Source of the DNA: JANNAV01 sp031384695
GTDB lineage: Bacteria; Pseudomonadota; Alphaproteobacteria; Rhodobacterales; Rhodobacteraceae
Reading direction: 5' to 3'
DNA length: 30,748 bases
NCBI GenBank assembly: GCA_031384695.1
Contig: JANNAV010000291.1
Location: forward strand, 1 to 30,748
The translations under genes were made by a program, and so were the position numbers. Each line of letters starts with the position of its first letter. Position 1 is the first letter of the stretch. Of this stretch, positions 1 to 8,300 are shown piece after piece. The notes below the pieces were generated by a model. It was not told the origin of the DNA, ran no database searches, and worked only from the letters and a program-made list of their open reading frames with translations.

Positions 1-306
1 CTCCTCCTCAAGCTGTTCAAGGCGGCGGGCATCCGACACGTCCATCCCGCCATATTTGGCCTTCAGCTTGTAAAAACTCGCGGCGCTGCCTATCGGCGAT
101 TGCTGCGCATTCGCCTGTCGGCCAACGGATGCCGTGCTTGCAGCACACCTCGGCCACAGTCAGCCCGTCGACGTATACGTCGTCCCTGTCTCCTTGATCA
201 TCCCGATGATCTGCGTCTCGGTGAAACGGCTCTTTCGCATGCGTCTGCTCCTTCAGGGTTCGGCAGACTCTACATTAAAGTGAGGGCGTTTCCGGGGGGC
301 AGGTCA
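1..306 (-). pseudogene. IS3-family orfA transposase relic (cut by window edge)
   Basis: Read on the minus strand, an ATG at 240 opens MRKSRFTETQIIGMIKE, the classic N-terminus of an IS3-family OrfA helix-turn-helix protein. The frame then stops after a short foreign stretch near 165-190. The conserved piece LTVAEVC-KHGI resumes in another frame (about 125-165). After a second foreign stretch of roughly 40 bp, the third conserved piece (SFYKLKAKYGGMDVSDARRL) lies at about 15-80. The gene is therefore decayed by at least two small insertions and cannot make OrfA. The sequence upstream of the ATG ends in TGACCTGCCCCC (minus strand, near 306), which fits an IS3 terminal inverted repeat. The rest of the element lies outside the window. 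The family call is firm; the exact IS name is not. Confidence 0.8.
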
Positions 307-650
307 CAGCATGTCTAAAGTCGCGGCCTTGGACTGGCCCGGCGGTTTTCCGACGGCTGTCTTATCCTTGATATGTAGTTTCACCAGCTCGATCTGCTGC
401 ACCTCAGCGACGAGTTCGGTCATGATCGTGGCGAATACGCCCATCCGGCTCCAGCGTTTCCAGCAATTATAAAGGGTCTTCGGTGGGCTGTAGTCAACCG
501 GTGCATCTTTCCACATCAACCTATTGCGCTGTATGTATATTATTTCGCTCAGACCTTCCGGTCATCCACCCGGAGCTTCCCTCCTGACTTCGGAAAGTAA
601 GGTTTCAGACGCGAAAGCTGCGCCTCATTCAACCAAAAAGCTGCGCTCAC
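304..650 (-). pseudogene. IS5-family transposase relic, frameshifted and truncated
   Basis: A GTG at 650 follows a good ribosome site (TGGAGG). It opens a frame with FWLNEAQLSRLKPYFP and LRVDDRKV, the usual start of IS427-group IS5 transposases, and hits TGA at 549-551. Removing the effect of one missing base there restores LSEIIYIQRN, followed by LMWKDAP and PPKTLYNCWKRWSRMGVF, the next conserved block of the family. The frame ends at 304-306, where the IS3-type end begins, so the catalytic DDE core is missing. The gene is dead through a frameshift and a 3' truncation by the neighbouring element. The family assignment rests on these recognisable blocks. Confidence 0.82.
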
Positions 651-722
651 GATACCTCCAATTTTTGGGAAAGTGAATTACGTGGCGTCCCTGTCGTAAA
701 GCAAATTTATGGGCCCTGACCC
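307..722 (-). mobile_element. Remnant of an IS5-family element with one terminal end
   Basis: Upstream of the dead transposase, the minus-strand sequence at about 722-700 reads GGGTCAGGGCCCATAAATTT, which resembles the terminal inverted repeat of IS5-family elements. Only this end is left; the other was lost where the IS3-type sequence joins near 306. The element sits about 30 bp downstream of the stop codon of the GTA gene g15, so it did not interrupt the GTA operon but marks its 3' boundary. Confidence 0.6.
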
Positions 723-753
723 AAATATTATAACAACGAGAACGATCGTAAAT

Positions 754-3700
754 TCAGATCTCAAACTCTATCGACTTAAAAGGGCCTCGATCAAATAACT
801 GAGATACCTGAGCTACTTCCAACACGAGTAGTCCAAGATACCCATCTGCAACCTGCATACTTAAGCTATACTCCCAAGCCGAAATCAAAGTAATTTCTTC
901 TCTTATAAAGATACTGTTCTGCATCAGTCTAATAATATATGATTCGCTTTCTTCAGCTAAGGGAACTTCATTCGAAATCCAACTGTCACCATCGACCCTC
1001 GTTCGTCTTATCCATTCAAAATGGAGGTTTCCCGAAGCGTTCTTCGCAACCTTCAAGTGGGAAACGCTATAAGGCCTAAGACCAATACCGTTGAATGCCT
1101 TCGCTTCGACAGGCGAAGGCAAAATTTCAGAATTCGAAAGCGGCAAAATCTGGTAATTACGAGTCAAACCACGCGCTGATTCAAGCAGGCTGATCTGGAC
1201 AACATCAGAATTCAACAATACTATTGTACTCCCACTTGGCCAAGACTGCGGCATTACGCCATCCGTCCCAAGTTGACCGCGCAGTCTAGTCGAAATATCG
1301 AAAACTCCGGGCGATAGTAGATCAGCTTGCTGGAATTGAAAAACTTCCCAGAATTCTGATGTTCCGTCACCAATCGCTACAACATTTGAACCAGACAGAA
1401 CTTCTTCCAAACCAACGGATGAGAAAGAGCCAAAGTTAATCTTAACTCTTAACGCGGCTCCACGATCCCACTGCCCAGAAGAAGTTGCCAGAAGTTCATT
1501 TTCTGTGATACCAATTATTGAAGGAGAACTCAATATTGTGTTCAAACTAAAGTTCTCCTCACCTACCGAACTCCAGACGCCCACAGACCCCATCCAAGGA
1601 ACGGAACCAACGGCAATGTGTGGAGCATACGGGCTTTCAATTCCCGGTAGTAGTGGCAAATCAAGAAATTGATGGAATACTGGTACGGTAGCAAGATAAT
1701 TCGTCCATTCTCGTTTAGATACGGCACTCTCACGAACTTCGTAGTAGTTTGGGTGAATCATTACCGCATCAACTATCTGGGAATCAAACCGCTCGATACG
1801 ATCAATTCGAAATTTGCTGTCACCAATGTTTATCACGTCTCCAGCATCCAAAGCGATCATCGAACGCGGAACTGCAAATCGAATTTCATTCTTCGTTGCT
1901 CGGACCTCTGATAGCCAGCGCTCAACAATCGAAATCCCTTCAGAATGTGTCAGAACAAGTGGTAAATCAGTCTGTGCCACAAAATCGCTAGTGGTGTCCG
2001 GAAAAGACGATTCTGCGCTCTGCAGGGAGAAATCGCGCTCAGCCTCGGTAAAAACGATACGAATCTTTCTTGGCGTTTCAACATGCGAAGTCCGGTTCGT
2101 TTCAAGGTAGCCATCTATTTCCGGCGAAATCGCAAGCTGTTCCACATCAATTTCAATCGGATCACGTCCATTCCGGCTCTTGAAGAAAAGCTGTGACTTC
2201 TTCTCTACTGAGTCAATACCGACCGCCAATAATATCGGCTGCAGAGCGGAACGCGCCGATACAACTTCTTGAACAGTGAAACCTCGGATAACACCATAAG
2301 CCATGCCAGTATCAACTGCGTTCAAGCCGGAATACTCGCAAATTTCGCTCAGAACCGACGCAACACTCTGGTTTGAACAGCGTCCATTTATCCAATGTCC
2401 CTTGTTGTAATTATCACCATCGCTCCAAAGACTCGTGTTTCCTGGAAAATCCGGATAGGGTCGAGAGTCCCAGGCCCATGCTGAGGAGTTGTCGAAGTCA
2501 ATCATTTTTGAATTGTAAGTGTAAGACTGCGGATTGTTTTCGGGAGAGGACCAGAAACTCGCCTGAGCTTGGTAGTAGCAAATTTGGATTGCATCATCTC
2601 TTTGACCGTTTGAAAATTTCGGCAACCCAGATTCTGAGGATTTCACGTCGACAAACCTGTTAGGCTCATTTGTCGCCTTGTCGACAGCAGCGCATCCATA
2701 CTCTGTAAATCTGAAAGGTTTCGACTCGGGCACCCATGAAGTACTCATCGAAGACCTGACACCATCAATTCGATTATAGTGTGTATTCCCCCACCATCCA
2801 GCAAAGTCCTTGTATCGGAAAACCCATGGTTCCGAATATTCGCTATCAATTATCGGCTTGCGGATTTGAAGAACCTCACTTTCGGGGCTATCATAATACC
2901 AATCATAGCCTTCCCCTCCAGAGATATTCGCACGAATATAGTCAACATTGTGGGCATCGCCCCAAATTGCGTCGGCATGATGTTCACCATCGCGCCAGTC
3001 TGACACAGGCATATAGTTGTCTATTCCAACGAAGCTGATTTCAGGATCAGCCCAAAGTTCATCTAAGTGAAAGTATACACTGTTCCCGATGTGATACCCA
3101 AAATACTCTGACCAATCCGCAGCATAGCTTATTTTAACAAGTGGACCAAGTATCAGTCGGACGTCCGCTGCCAACTGACGCAGTTTTGTTACGGTTGGAA
3201 AGCTGTCATCAAGGCCCCGGATTTGGGTAAGCGAGCGCATCTCAGAGCCGATGCAGAACGTATCAACGGCACCTGCCATTGCGCAGATTTTTGCATAGTG
3301 CAGTATGAACCTACGATAGCTCCACTCAAGAGGGCCGGAGTAGGTGATCGTGCCGTCAGAGTCTTGAAAGTGAACTGGTTGTGCTTGCCCGAAAAACTGA
3401 TCAACCTGTGTTGCGGCGGCGGTAGTGCGATCCACTGTCCCGGGTTGTCCTGGCGCTTTGTCCAAGGTAATTCGCCCGCGCCAAGGCAGTGCAGGCTGCA
3501 CAGTTGCCGCATCCCAGGGATTAGGGAGCGCGTTTCCCTCCAACTGTTCCATCAGTATAAATGGGTAGAAGGTTACTTTCTTTCCGGCGCCCTGGATTGC
3601 CCGGATTGCTTCGATCACTGCCTGATCTGCGGGCGATCCACCATAAACCGAGCGCCCCGCCAGTATCGGTACCACACTTGCCTCACTGCGTGTTATCCCG

Positions 3701-4644
3701 CTGACCTGCCATGGCATACCAATGCCGTCGCTAATTGTCTGTTCCACTTTTGGCTTTATCTGACAGTTGGCACAACGCAGATCATTGCCGAACCATGACA
3801 CGACTATTGAAACAGTGTTGCAACCAGGAAGTTCTTCCTGCAATTGCTCGAATGAAGTTGTGAAATCTGTCTTTCCCGAGCTGGAGTTCACATTGGCAGA
3901 CCGGTTCATCCCAAGGCCAAGGTTGTAATGCACTGCCGTCGTCGCCAATGCGTATTCACCCGTTCCGGGTATCAGACATACGCCCTTGATTGTCTTTGAC
4001 ATATCGGGCTGCAAGGCGGCCTGGCTGCCCTGCGCGGGGCGGATAACTTCAAACGAAAACTGCGGAACCCGATTTCCATAGGCCGAAAGATCGAGGTCTT
4101 CGATCACAATATACGCAAGCCCCCGATAAGCCGGCACCAGACCTGCGCCTTCTACCGCCTGCATTTTAGGATCGGGCAGCTGATCCTCCGTGCCTTTATA
4201 CACACGGATATCCAGGCTTCCTGGTGGTATCTCGTTCCCATCCGCCCAAATCCGACCCACACGCGAAATAGCGCCCTCGCACAGTGCTATAGCGAGGCTG
4301 ACAGAATAGTAATATTTCTGCGTGCGCGGTTGTGGCGCACCTTTTCCGCCTGATTGCGTGAAGTGTTCCTGAAACCGGGTCGCCCAAATAACTTGCCCGG
4401 CAATCCGCACCCTGCCCCAAACTCGTGGAATTGCAGCACCTTCGCTTGCCCCCATCAACCGGAACCGGTCAACCCGGCCAACTTCAACTGCATCCGATCC
4501 GCCGCCCAGAATCCTCTGATCAATCGTACGTCCCAAGGTTGCGCCAACAGCGCGTCCGATCACAGCCCCGGAGAGCCCCAGCACGGTGCCGCCAAATCCC
4601 GAACCAATAGCAGCACCGGCTGCGGACAATAAAAGGGTGGCCAT
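754..4644 (-). CDS. orfg15: GTA baseplate / host-specificity protein (orfg15, 'megatron')
   Basis: This 1296-residue protein matches the RcGTA g15 family in length, position and content. It starts with a glycine/alanine-rich hydrophobic segment (residues 1-45), followed by a tail-hub-like part containing WATRFQEHF and KYYYSVSLAIALCEG. A GTA TIM-barrel-like domain lies at about residues 420-720 and includes GSEMRSLTQIRG, KISYAADWSEYFGYH, SFVGIDNY, GGEGYDWYY and EPWVFRYKD. A tail-protein domain and beta-rich modules follow to the C-terminus. In RcGTA this protein forms the megatron at the tail tip and helps cell-surface attachment and DNA delivery. The ATG directly abuts the g14 stop (TAAATG). 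The gene has a strong internal base-composition break. Upstream of about 3200, hand-counted 60-base lines run at 52-62% GC, while 1501-1560 is only 33% GC. The frame is still fully open and family motifs persist through the low-GC part, so the gene is probably functional. Confidence 0.95.
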   Translation of the reverse strand: MATLLLSAAGAAIGSGFGGTVLGLSGAVIGRAVGATLGRTIDQRILGGGSDAVEVGRVDRFRLMGASEGAAIPRVWGRVRIAGQVIWATRFQEHFTQSGGKGAPQPRTQKYYYSVSLAIALCEGAISRVGRIWADGNEIPPGSLDIRVYKGTEDQLPDPKMQAVEGAGLVPAYRGLAYIVIEDLDLSAYGNRVPQFSFEVIRPAQGSQAALQPDMSKTIKGVCLIPGTGEYALATTAVHYNLGLGMNRSANVNSSSGKTDFTTSFEQLQEELPGCNTVSIVVSWFGNDLRCANCQIKPKVEQTISDGIGMPWQVSGITRSEASVVPILAGRSVYGGSPADQAVIEAIRAIQGAGKKVTFYPFILMEQLEGNALPNPWDAATVQPALPWRGRITLDKAPGQPGTVDRTTAAATQVDQFFGQAQPVHFQDSDGTITYSGPLEWSYRRFILHYAKICAMAGAVDTFCIGSEMRSLTQIRGLDDSFPTVTKLRQLAADVRLILGPLVKISYAADWSEYFGYHIGNSVYFHLDELWADPEISFVGIDNYMPVSDWRDGEHHADAIWGDAHNVDYIRANISGGEGYDWYYDSPESEVLQIRKPIIDSEYSEPWVFRYKDFAGWWGNTHYNRIDGVRSSMSTSWVPESKPFRFTEYGCAAVDKATNEPNRFVDVKSSESGLPKFSNGQRDDAIQICYYQAQASFWSSPENNPQSYTYNSKMIDFDNSSAWAWDSRPYPDFPGNTSLWSDGDNYNKGHWINGRCSNQSVASVLSEICEYSGLNAVDTGMAYGVIRGFTVQEVVSARSALQPILLAVGIDSVEKKSQLFFKSRNGRDPIEIDVEQLAISPEIDGYLETNRTSHVETPRKIRIVFTEAERDFSLQSAESSFPDTTSDFVAQTDLPLVLTHSEGISIVERWLSEVRATKNEIRFAVPRSMIALDAGDVINIGDSKFRIDRIERFDSQIVDAVMIHPNYYEVRESAVSKREWTNYLATVPVFHQFLDLPLLPGIESPYAPHIAVGSVPWMGSVGVWSSVGEENFSLNTILSSPSIIGITENELLATSSGQWDRGAALRVKINFGSFSSVGLEEVLSGSNVVAIGDGTSEFWEVFQFQQADLLSPGVFDISTRLRGQLGTDGVMPQSWPSGSTIVLLNSDVVQISLLESARGLTRNYQILPLSNSEILPSPVEAKAFNGIGLRPYSVSHLKVAKNASGNLHFEWIRRTRVDGDSWISNEVPLAEESESYIIRLMQNSIFIREEITLISAWEYSLSMQVADGYLGLLVLEVAQVSQLFDRGPFKSIEFEI

Positions 4645-5091
4645 TTATATTGCTCCTTCAGGGAAACTGTACCGGGCCACAATCTTGCGCCGCCACGGAG
4701 CGGAAAGGGTATTCTCGATCACACCGTGCCCGGTGTAGGCATGGATGAATGTCGGATGCTCACCTACATTCGCGGCAATTCCGATGTGCTTGGCGACCGT
4801 ATTCGGGCGCATCCGGAACAGCAGCACGTCACCCTCCGCTTCGTCATCCGCGCCTTTACGGATCAGCCATCGGTCTGCGGCTCCGGCCAGATCTTCACGC
4901 CCCGTCGGCTCGGACCAGTCGGGCGAATATGGGGGTACAAACTCGGGCTCTGCGCCGATGCATTCGCGCCACAAACCGCGCAGGAGGCCCAGGCAATCCG
5001 TTCCCGCACCGCGAACGCTCGCCTGATGCAGATACGGTGTACCCAGCCACCCCCGCGCTGCCGCCACATATCGATTGAGTTCTGCGGTCAT
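4645..5091 (-). CDS. orfg14: GTA NlpC/P60 cell-wall peptidase (orfg14)
   Basis: A 148-residue NlpC/P60-fold protein of the phage/GTA type that follows the hub gene. The catalytic cysteine is C33 in GTDCLGLLRGLW. The paired histidine is H102 in AKHIGIA, and H117 in FIHAYTGHG probably completes the triad. It likely sits at the tail tip and cuts peptide cross-links of peptidoglycan during DNA entry, as proposed for RcGTA g14. Its start overlaps the g13 stop by four bases (ATGA) and its stop is followed at once by the g15 start, so translation is coupled through g13-g14-g15. Confidence 0.94.
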   Translation of the reverse strand: MTAELNRYVAAARGWLGTPYLHQASVRGAGTDCLGLLRGLWRECIGAEPEFVPPYSPDWSEPTGREDLAGAADRWLIRKGADDEAEGDVLLFRMRPNTVAKHIGIAANVGEHPTFIHAYTGHGVIENTLSAPWRRKIVARYSFPEGAI

Positions 5092-5975
5092 CCCAGACTT
5101 CCCCCATCATTTGGCCTGTAGGAAACCGGATAGGATGAAAGCCAGTCATCGCCAGGGATGCTTGGAAAACCCCGGAAGTTCAGAAAGTTAGAGAATTTAC
5201 CCCGGCAGGTAAGCGCTTGCCGGTCGCACCCCGCTTCCAATCGTATCAGATCGCCCACCGCCACCTTCGCGCCCAAATCCAGCCAAAGGTCGATGTCACG
5301 GCCAGCAGGCGTCACCCGATCCGTCCGGATAACACCAACCAGATTCTTCGCCAAACCCGTCAACACCACCAATTTGCCTCGCTCGAACCACCGATCAACC
5401 AAAGGCGGCAGGCCGGAAAACTGCATTTGCCCCAACGCGCCGAATGATCTGATTTCGGCATCCGCACGGAAGCCGGGCAACGTCAGATCAAACCGGCATT
5501 TGGTATCGCCCAGAACGGCTGAGCAGGTCGATTGGTAAACCCGGCCTTGCAGCTGGTTAAGCCGGTCAGACAGGCCGCGAAGTTCCGCTTTGAACTTGCC
5601 TCCTGAATACGAAATTTCACCAAAATTGCCGCTGAATTGCTCTATCCGCTGCTCAACATCCCGCCAGTTGACCAACCACGAGCGGACTTCCGCCGCATCA
5701 AACCGCCCTGCCCGAAGATCAGCCTCGGTGATCGCATCATCCGAAAAACCGCCAACCGCTTCCGAGTTGTCAACCGAAAGCCCGGTTGTCTGCTGAAACC
5801 CGCGTGCCGTCATGCCGGTGCTGGCTTTGAACACCAGCCCGTCGAAACCGAGGTCCAGATCGTGATCGGTAAACCCAAAGGTAGCGCCGTCGGTTCGCTT
5901 GACCGACCAAACCCGGCAGACGGTGGTAACACCGGTGCCGAGGTGATCGATCAGCCCATCCTGTGCCGCACTCAC
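5088..5975 (-). CDS. orfg13: GTA tail hub protein, DUF2163 family (orfg13)
   Basis: A 295-residue protein of the DUF2163/phage BR0599 family, which forms the distal tail hub in RcGTA. The N-terminal half contains FGFTDHDLDL and the family-typical DNSEAVGGFSDD and EADLRAGRFDAAEV. The C-terminal part has four cysteines in two pairs (C151/C160 and C250/C257). This arrangement recalls the lambda gpL hub family, which binds an iron-sulfur cluster; whether a cluster is present here is inference. The gene overlaps g12 and g14 by four bases each. Its DNA is visibly less GC-rich than g1-g11. Confidence 0.93.
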   Translation of the reverse strand: MSAAQDGLIDHLGTGVTTVCRVWSVKRTDGATFGFTDHDLDLGFDGLVFKASTGMTARGFQQTTGLSVDNSEAVGGFSDDAITEADLRAGRFDAAEVRSWLVNWRDVEQRIEQFSGNFGEISYSGGKFKAELRGLSDRLNQLQGRVYQSTCSAVLGDTKCRFDLTLPGFRADAEIRSFGALGQMQFSGLPPLVDRWFERGKLVVLTGLAKNLVGVIRTDRVTPAGRDIDLWLDLGAKVAVGDLIRLEAGCDRQALTCRGKFSNFLNFRGFPSIPGDDWLSSYPVSYRPNDGGSLG

Positions 5976-6604
5976 AACCGCACCTCAAGGATCGGCACGT
6001 TCGGTATCTCGCCAGCCTTGAACGAGGCCACCGAGGTTTGGATGCGGTTGGTGTCGAACCGAACCGGCACGTCAAACTCGAACCCGGCGGTAATCAGAAC
6101 ATCAATGTCCGGCGCGTCGGTGAAGGTCACGATGCCGGTGGTAAAATCCACCGCAAAATCCTGCCCCTCAAGCCGGGGCTCCTTTGCCAATGCCATCTTC
6201 ACCGTGCCAACCACCGGCTTTACGATCGGGCGCACATAGTCTTCGCCCCCCGAGGTATAAAGCTTAGTCAGCTTGAAAGCCTTGGTGATCCCGTCGCCAA
6301 ACCCGATGCGCTGATCCTGATGATCGGTCAGATGCGAAGGGCGGCACGACTTGAAATCCGACCAGTCTTTCCAGCGAAACCCGTGCAACTGCCCGCGCCG
6401 CGCCTCGAAAAACGCGATCATTGCGCCCACGTCATCAAGGCTGCGCATGCCGATCCCGGCATCATAGCGGCGGCGCGAATGCTCCCAGGGGGTGTTGCGC
6501 TCTTCAAACCCGTTCACCAGCGTGACCACATCGGTCAACCGCTCCGGCCCGCCAAGCGAGCCAAAACTCAAGTTGGTCGGGAACCTGATCTCGTGAAACT
6601 TCAT
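5972..6604 (-). CDS. orfg12: GTA distal tail protein, DUF2460 family (orfg12)
   Basis: A 210-residue DUF2460 protein that corresponds to the RcGTA distal tail component joining tube and hub. Recognisable family blocks are FHEIRFPTNLSFGSLGGPER, NTPWEHSRRRYDAGIGMRSLDD and HGFRWKDWSDFKS. The frame stays open further upstream, but the ATG at 6604 is preferred. It has a GAGGA ribosome site at the right spacing, begins with the family N-terminus MKFHEI, and leaves a 10 bp gap after g11. The stop overlaps g13 by four bases. Confidence 0.93.
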   Translation of the reverse strand: MKFHEIRFPTNLSFGSLGGPERLTDVVTLVNGFEERNTPWEHSRRRYDAGIGMRSLDDVGAMIAFFEARRGQLHGFRWKDWSDFKSCRPSHLTDHQDQRIGFGDGITKAFKLTKLYTSGGEDYVRPIVKPVVGTVKMALAKEPRLEGQDFAVDFTTGIVTFTDAPDIDVLITAGFEFDVPVRFDTNRIQTSVASFKAGEIPNVPILEVRL

Positions 6605-6614
6605 GCCTATGTCC

Positions 6615-7268
6615 TCACCGGTTTCTTTGGCCCTGCGCCAGCATCCGCGATGCTTGCGCCGCAATCTGGCTTTGGCTGCGCTGAAATCCCTGCACATCGG
6701 GGGTGGTGATGTTCATCACCACCGTCACCGGCCGCCCACCGCCGCCCGCCTGCACCCCCAGACGGCCATCCGGGCCGCGCGCCAGCGGCATGATCGCCTC
6801 CGGCCCCGCCTCGCCCATCAATCCACGCCCGCCGCGCATCGCAAAAGACGTCGGCTGCGACACCACGCCCCCCATCGCAAACGGCATCACCCGGCCCTGC
6901 GAGAAACTGCCGCCCTTCACGAACGGCAACAGCCCGCCCAGCAACCCGCTCAACCCATTGGCCAAAGCCCCGCCAAGCGCGTTTTGCACCGGCTTTACCG
7001 CAATACCGTAAACCGTGTTGGTCAGGCTGGTGCCGATGCCTTTCAGCGCGTCCGACAGCTTCAGCCCGTCAAACACCACGCCATCGAACGCCCGCCGCAA
7101 ACCGCCACCGATGCCGCTGGAAAGCACCCCAACCTCGCGCCCGGTGAAAACCAGACTCTCCCGCATCCGCCCCAGTTCACCGTCAAACGCCGCGGCCATT
7201 CCCGCCGCCGTCCCCATCGTCGCCTCAAGCGCCGTGATCTGGTCCTGCAGCTCTTCGATCTCAGCCAT
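6615..7268 (-). CDS. orfg11: GTA tail tape-measure protein (orfg11)
   Basis: A 217-residue tape-measure protein. It is very short compared with phage tape measures, as expected for the short GTA tail. It begins with a heptad-like coiled segment (EELQDQITALEATM), continues through a region with amphipathic and hydrophobic glycine-rich helices (NALGGALANGLSGLLGGLLPF) and ends with the conserved SFAMRGGRGLMGEAGPEAIMPL and VVMNITTPD blocks found at the end of many tape measures. It fixes tail length and probably helps deliver DNA through the membrane. Its start overlaps the g10.1 stop by one base (TGATG). Confidence 0.92.
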   Translation of the reverse strand: MAEIEELQDQITALEATMGTAAGMAAAFDGELGRMRESLVFTGREVGVLSSGIGGGLRRAFDGVVFDGLKLSDALKGIGTSLTNTVYGIAVKPVQNALGGALANGLSGLLGGLLPFVKGGSFSQGRVMPFAMGGVVSQPTSFAMRGGRGLMGEAGPEAIMPLARGPDGRLGVQAGGGGRPVTVVMNITTPDVQGFQRSQSQIAAQASRMLAQGQRNR

Positions 7269-7495
7269 CAGATATCCCTCTCCTTGAAATCCGGAAACGC
7301 CGCCGCCAGTTCTTCCAACCGTTGCCGCGAAAGCGGCGCCAGCGCGCTTTCCGTCCCCAGCATGATCCGCAACTCACCCGGCGTCAGGCGCCAGAATACC
7401 TCCGGGGTCAGGCCCAATCCGCCCAACCCCGGCCGCCCAAGACCCGCCCGCATCAAGCCCGGCCAATCGATTCCCGGCCAATCAATGCCGCTCAT
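7268..7495 (-). CDS. orfg10.1: GTA tail assembly chaperone, rcc01693 family (orfg10.1)
   Basis: A 75-residue protein of the rcc01693 family, placed between the g10 chaperone and the tape measure exactly as in RcGTA. The conserved part is LTPEVFWRLTPGELRIMLG (residues 29-47). Families in this slot act as tail assembly chaperones that coat the tape measure before the tube polymerises. The first 28 residues are unusual: glycine/proline/leucine-rich with an internal duplication (GIDWP twice), backed by a roughly 15 bp tandem duplication in the DNA. The start overlaps the g10 stop by four bases (ATGA) and the stop overlaps the g11 start by one. Confidence 0.88.
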   Translation of the reverse strand: MSGIDWPGIDWPGLMRAGLGRPGLGGLGLTPEVFWRLTPGELRIMLGTESALAPLSRQRLEELAAAFPDFKERDI

Positions 7496-7812
7496 GCCTC
7501 GCCCGGGCTGCCGAACGCCCGCGCCAGCAACTCCGCCGCCGCCCGCGCCGCCTCGATCGGGCCGCCGCCGATCTGCACCGTCCGCAGATCGCCCGCCGTC
7601 CCCTGCCAGCCGCCGCCCCGCAAACCCGCCACAATCAGCGCCAGCACATCGCGTGTGGTAAACCGCCGCGCCTCGAACCGCTCGACCAACTCGATCAGCG
7701 AGCCCACCTCCAGCGCCACCTCCAGCTCGGCCAGCGCCCCCAGCGTCAGCTTTGCTGCATGCGCCCGCCCGTCCAGCACAATGGCCACCTCGCCTGCATA
7801 TGGGTTCGCCAT
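7492..7812 (-). CDS. orfg10: GTA tail assembly chaperone (orfg10, gp10 family)
   Basis: A 106-residue GTA gp10-family protein. The family signature is present: NPYAGEVAIVLDGR, LTLGALAELE, VERFEARRFTTRDVLALI and LRGGG. It occupies the tail-assembly-chaperone slot between the major tail protein and the tape measure. A TTG three bases upstream is in frame, but the ATG at 7812 is preferred because it overlaps the g9 stop by one base (TGATG), as at other junctions here. There is no sign of the ribosomal frameshift that phages often use in this slot; the second chaperone part is a separate gene. Confidence 0.92.
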   Translation of the reverse strand: MANPYAGEVAIVLDGRAHAAKLTLGALAELEVALEVGSLIELVERFEARRFTTRDVLALIVAGLRGGGWQGTAGDLRTVQIGGGPIEAARAAAELLARAFGSPGEA

Positions 7813-8225
7813 CAAAGCGCCGTGAAAGTCAAAGCGCCCGCCGAGGCCATCGACATCTCATAGGTCGCCTCGCCATTATGGCTGCCCGCGTAATCAATCG
7901 AGGTGATCTGGAACGGCCCTTCGATCACGCCGAAACTGGGCACCACCACCTGAAAATCCGGCATCTCGGAATCAAAGAAGATCTGCCGCGCCCGCTCGTC
8001 CGTATTGGCATCCCGAAACACCCCCGAGCCCGAGATCGACGCGGTTTTCACCCCCGCCCCCGCCAGCAGTTCCCGCCACCCACCGGTGCTTTCCAGGCTG
8101 GTCACATCCACGGTCTCCGCGTTGAACGCGATCCGCGTGGCGCGCAGCCCCGCCAGCGTCACAAACTGCCCATCCCCTACCAGATCCACCTTGATCAGCA
8201 GGTCTTTGCCATTCTGCACAGCCAT
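7812..8225 (-). CDS. orfg9: GTA major tail tube protein (orfg9)
   Basis: A 137-residue phage major-tail-protein family member that builds the tail tube. Typical blocks are KDLLIKVDLVGDGQFVTLAGLRATRI, FNAETVDVTSLESTGGWRELL and SGSGVFRDANTDERARQ. The ATG at 8225 is preceded by GGAG at good spacing. The gene follows a 75 bp gap that holds a small hairpin with a short U-run, so it may be translated, and possibly transcribed, somewhat independently of g8. That would fit the many copies of tube protein needed per particle. Confidence 0.94.
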   Translation of the reverse strand: MAVQNGKDLLIKVDLVGDGQFVTLAGLRATRIAFNAETVDVTSLESTGGWRELLAGAGVKTASISGSGVFRDANTDERARQIFFDSEMPDFQVVVPSFGVIEGPFQITSIDYAGSHNGEATYEMSMASAGALTFTAL

Positions 8226-8282
8226 TTCACATCTCCGTTTGGTTTGGTTGCTGCCGCCCCGGCCCCGCAGGCCATGGCTCTG

Positions 8283-8300
8283 AAAACCGCGAACGCGGCT
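8283..8300 (-). terminator. Weak hairpin plus U-run between g8 and g9
   Basis: On the minus strand, just after the g8 stop, GCCGC-GTTC-GCGGT forms a short stem (four GC pairs plus a GU and an AU pair) and is followed by TTTT. This has the shape of an intrinsic terminator but is short, so at most a partial attenuator or RNA end-protecting stem is likely. Confidence 0.4.

Noticed and set aside
2373..3798. Several plus-strand frames within g15
   Set aside because: They are short, overlapping, and opposite a fully open gene with clear family motifs.
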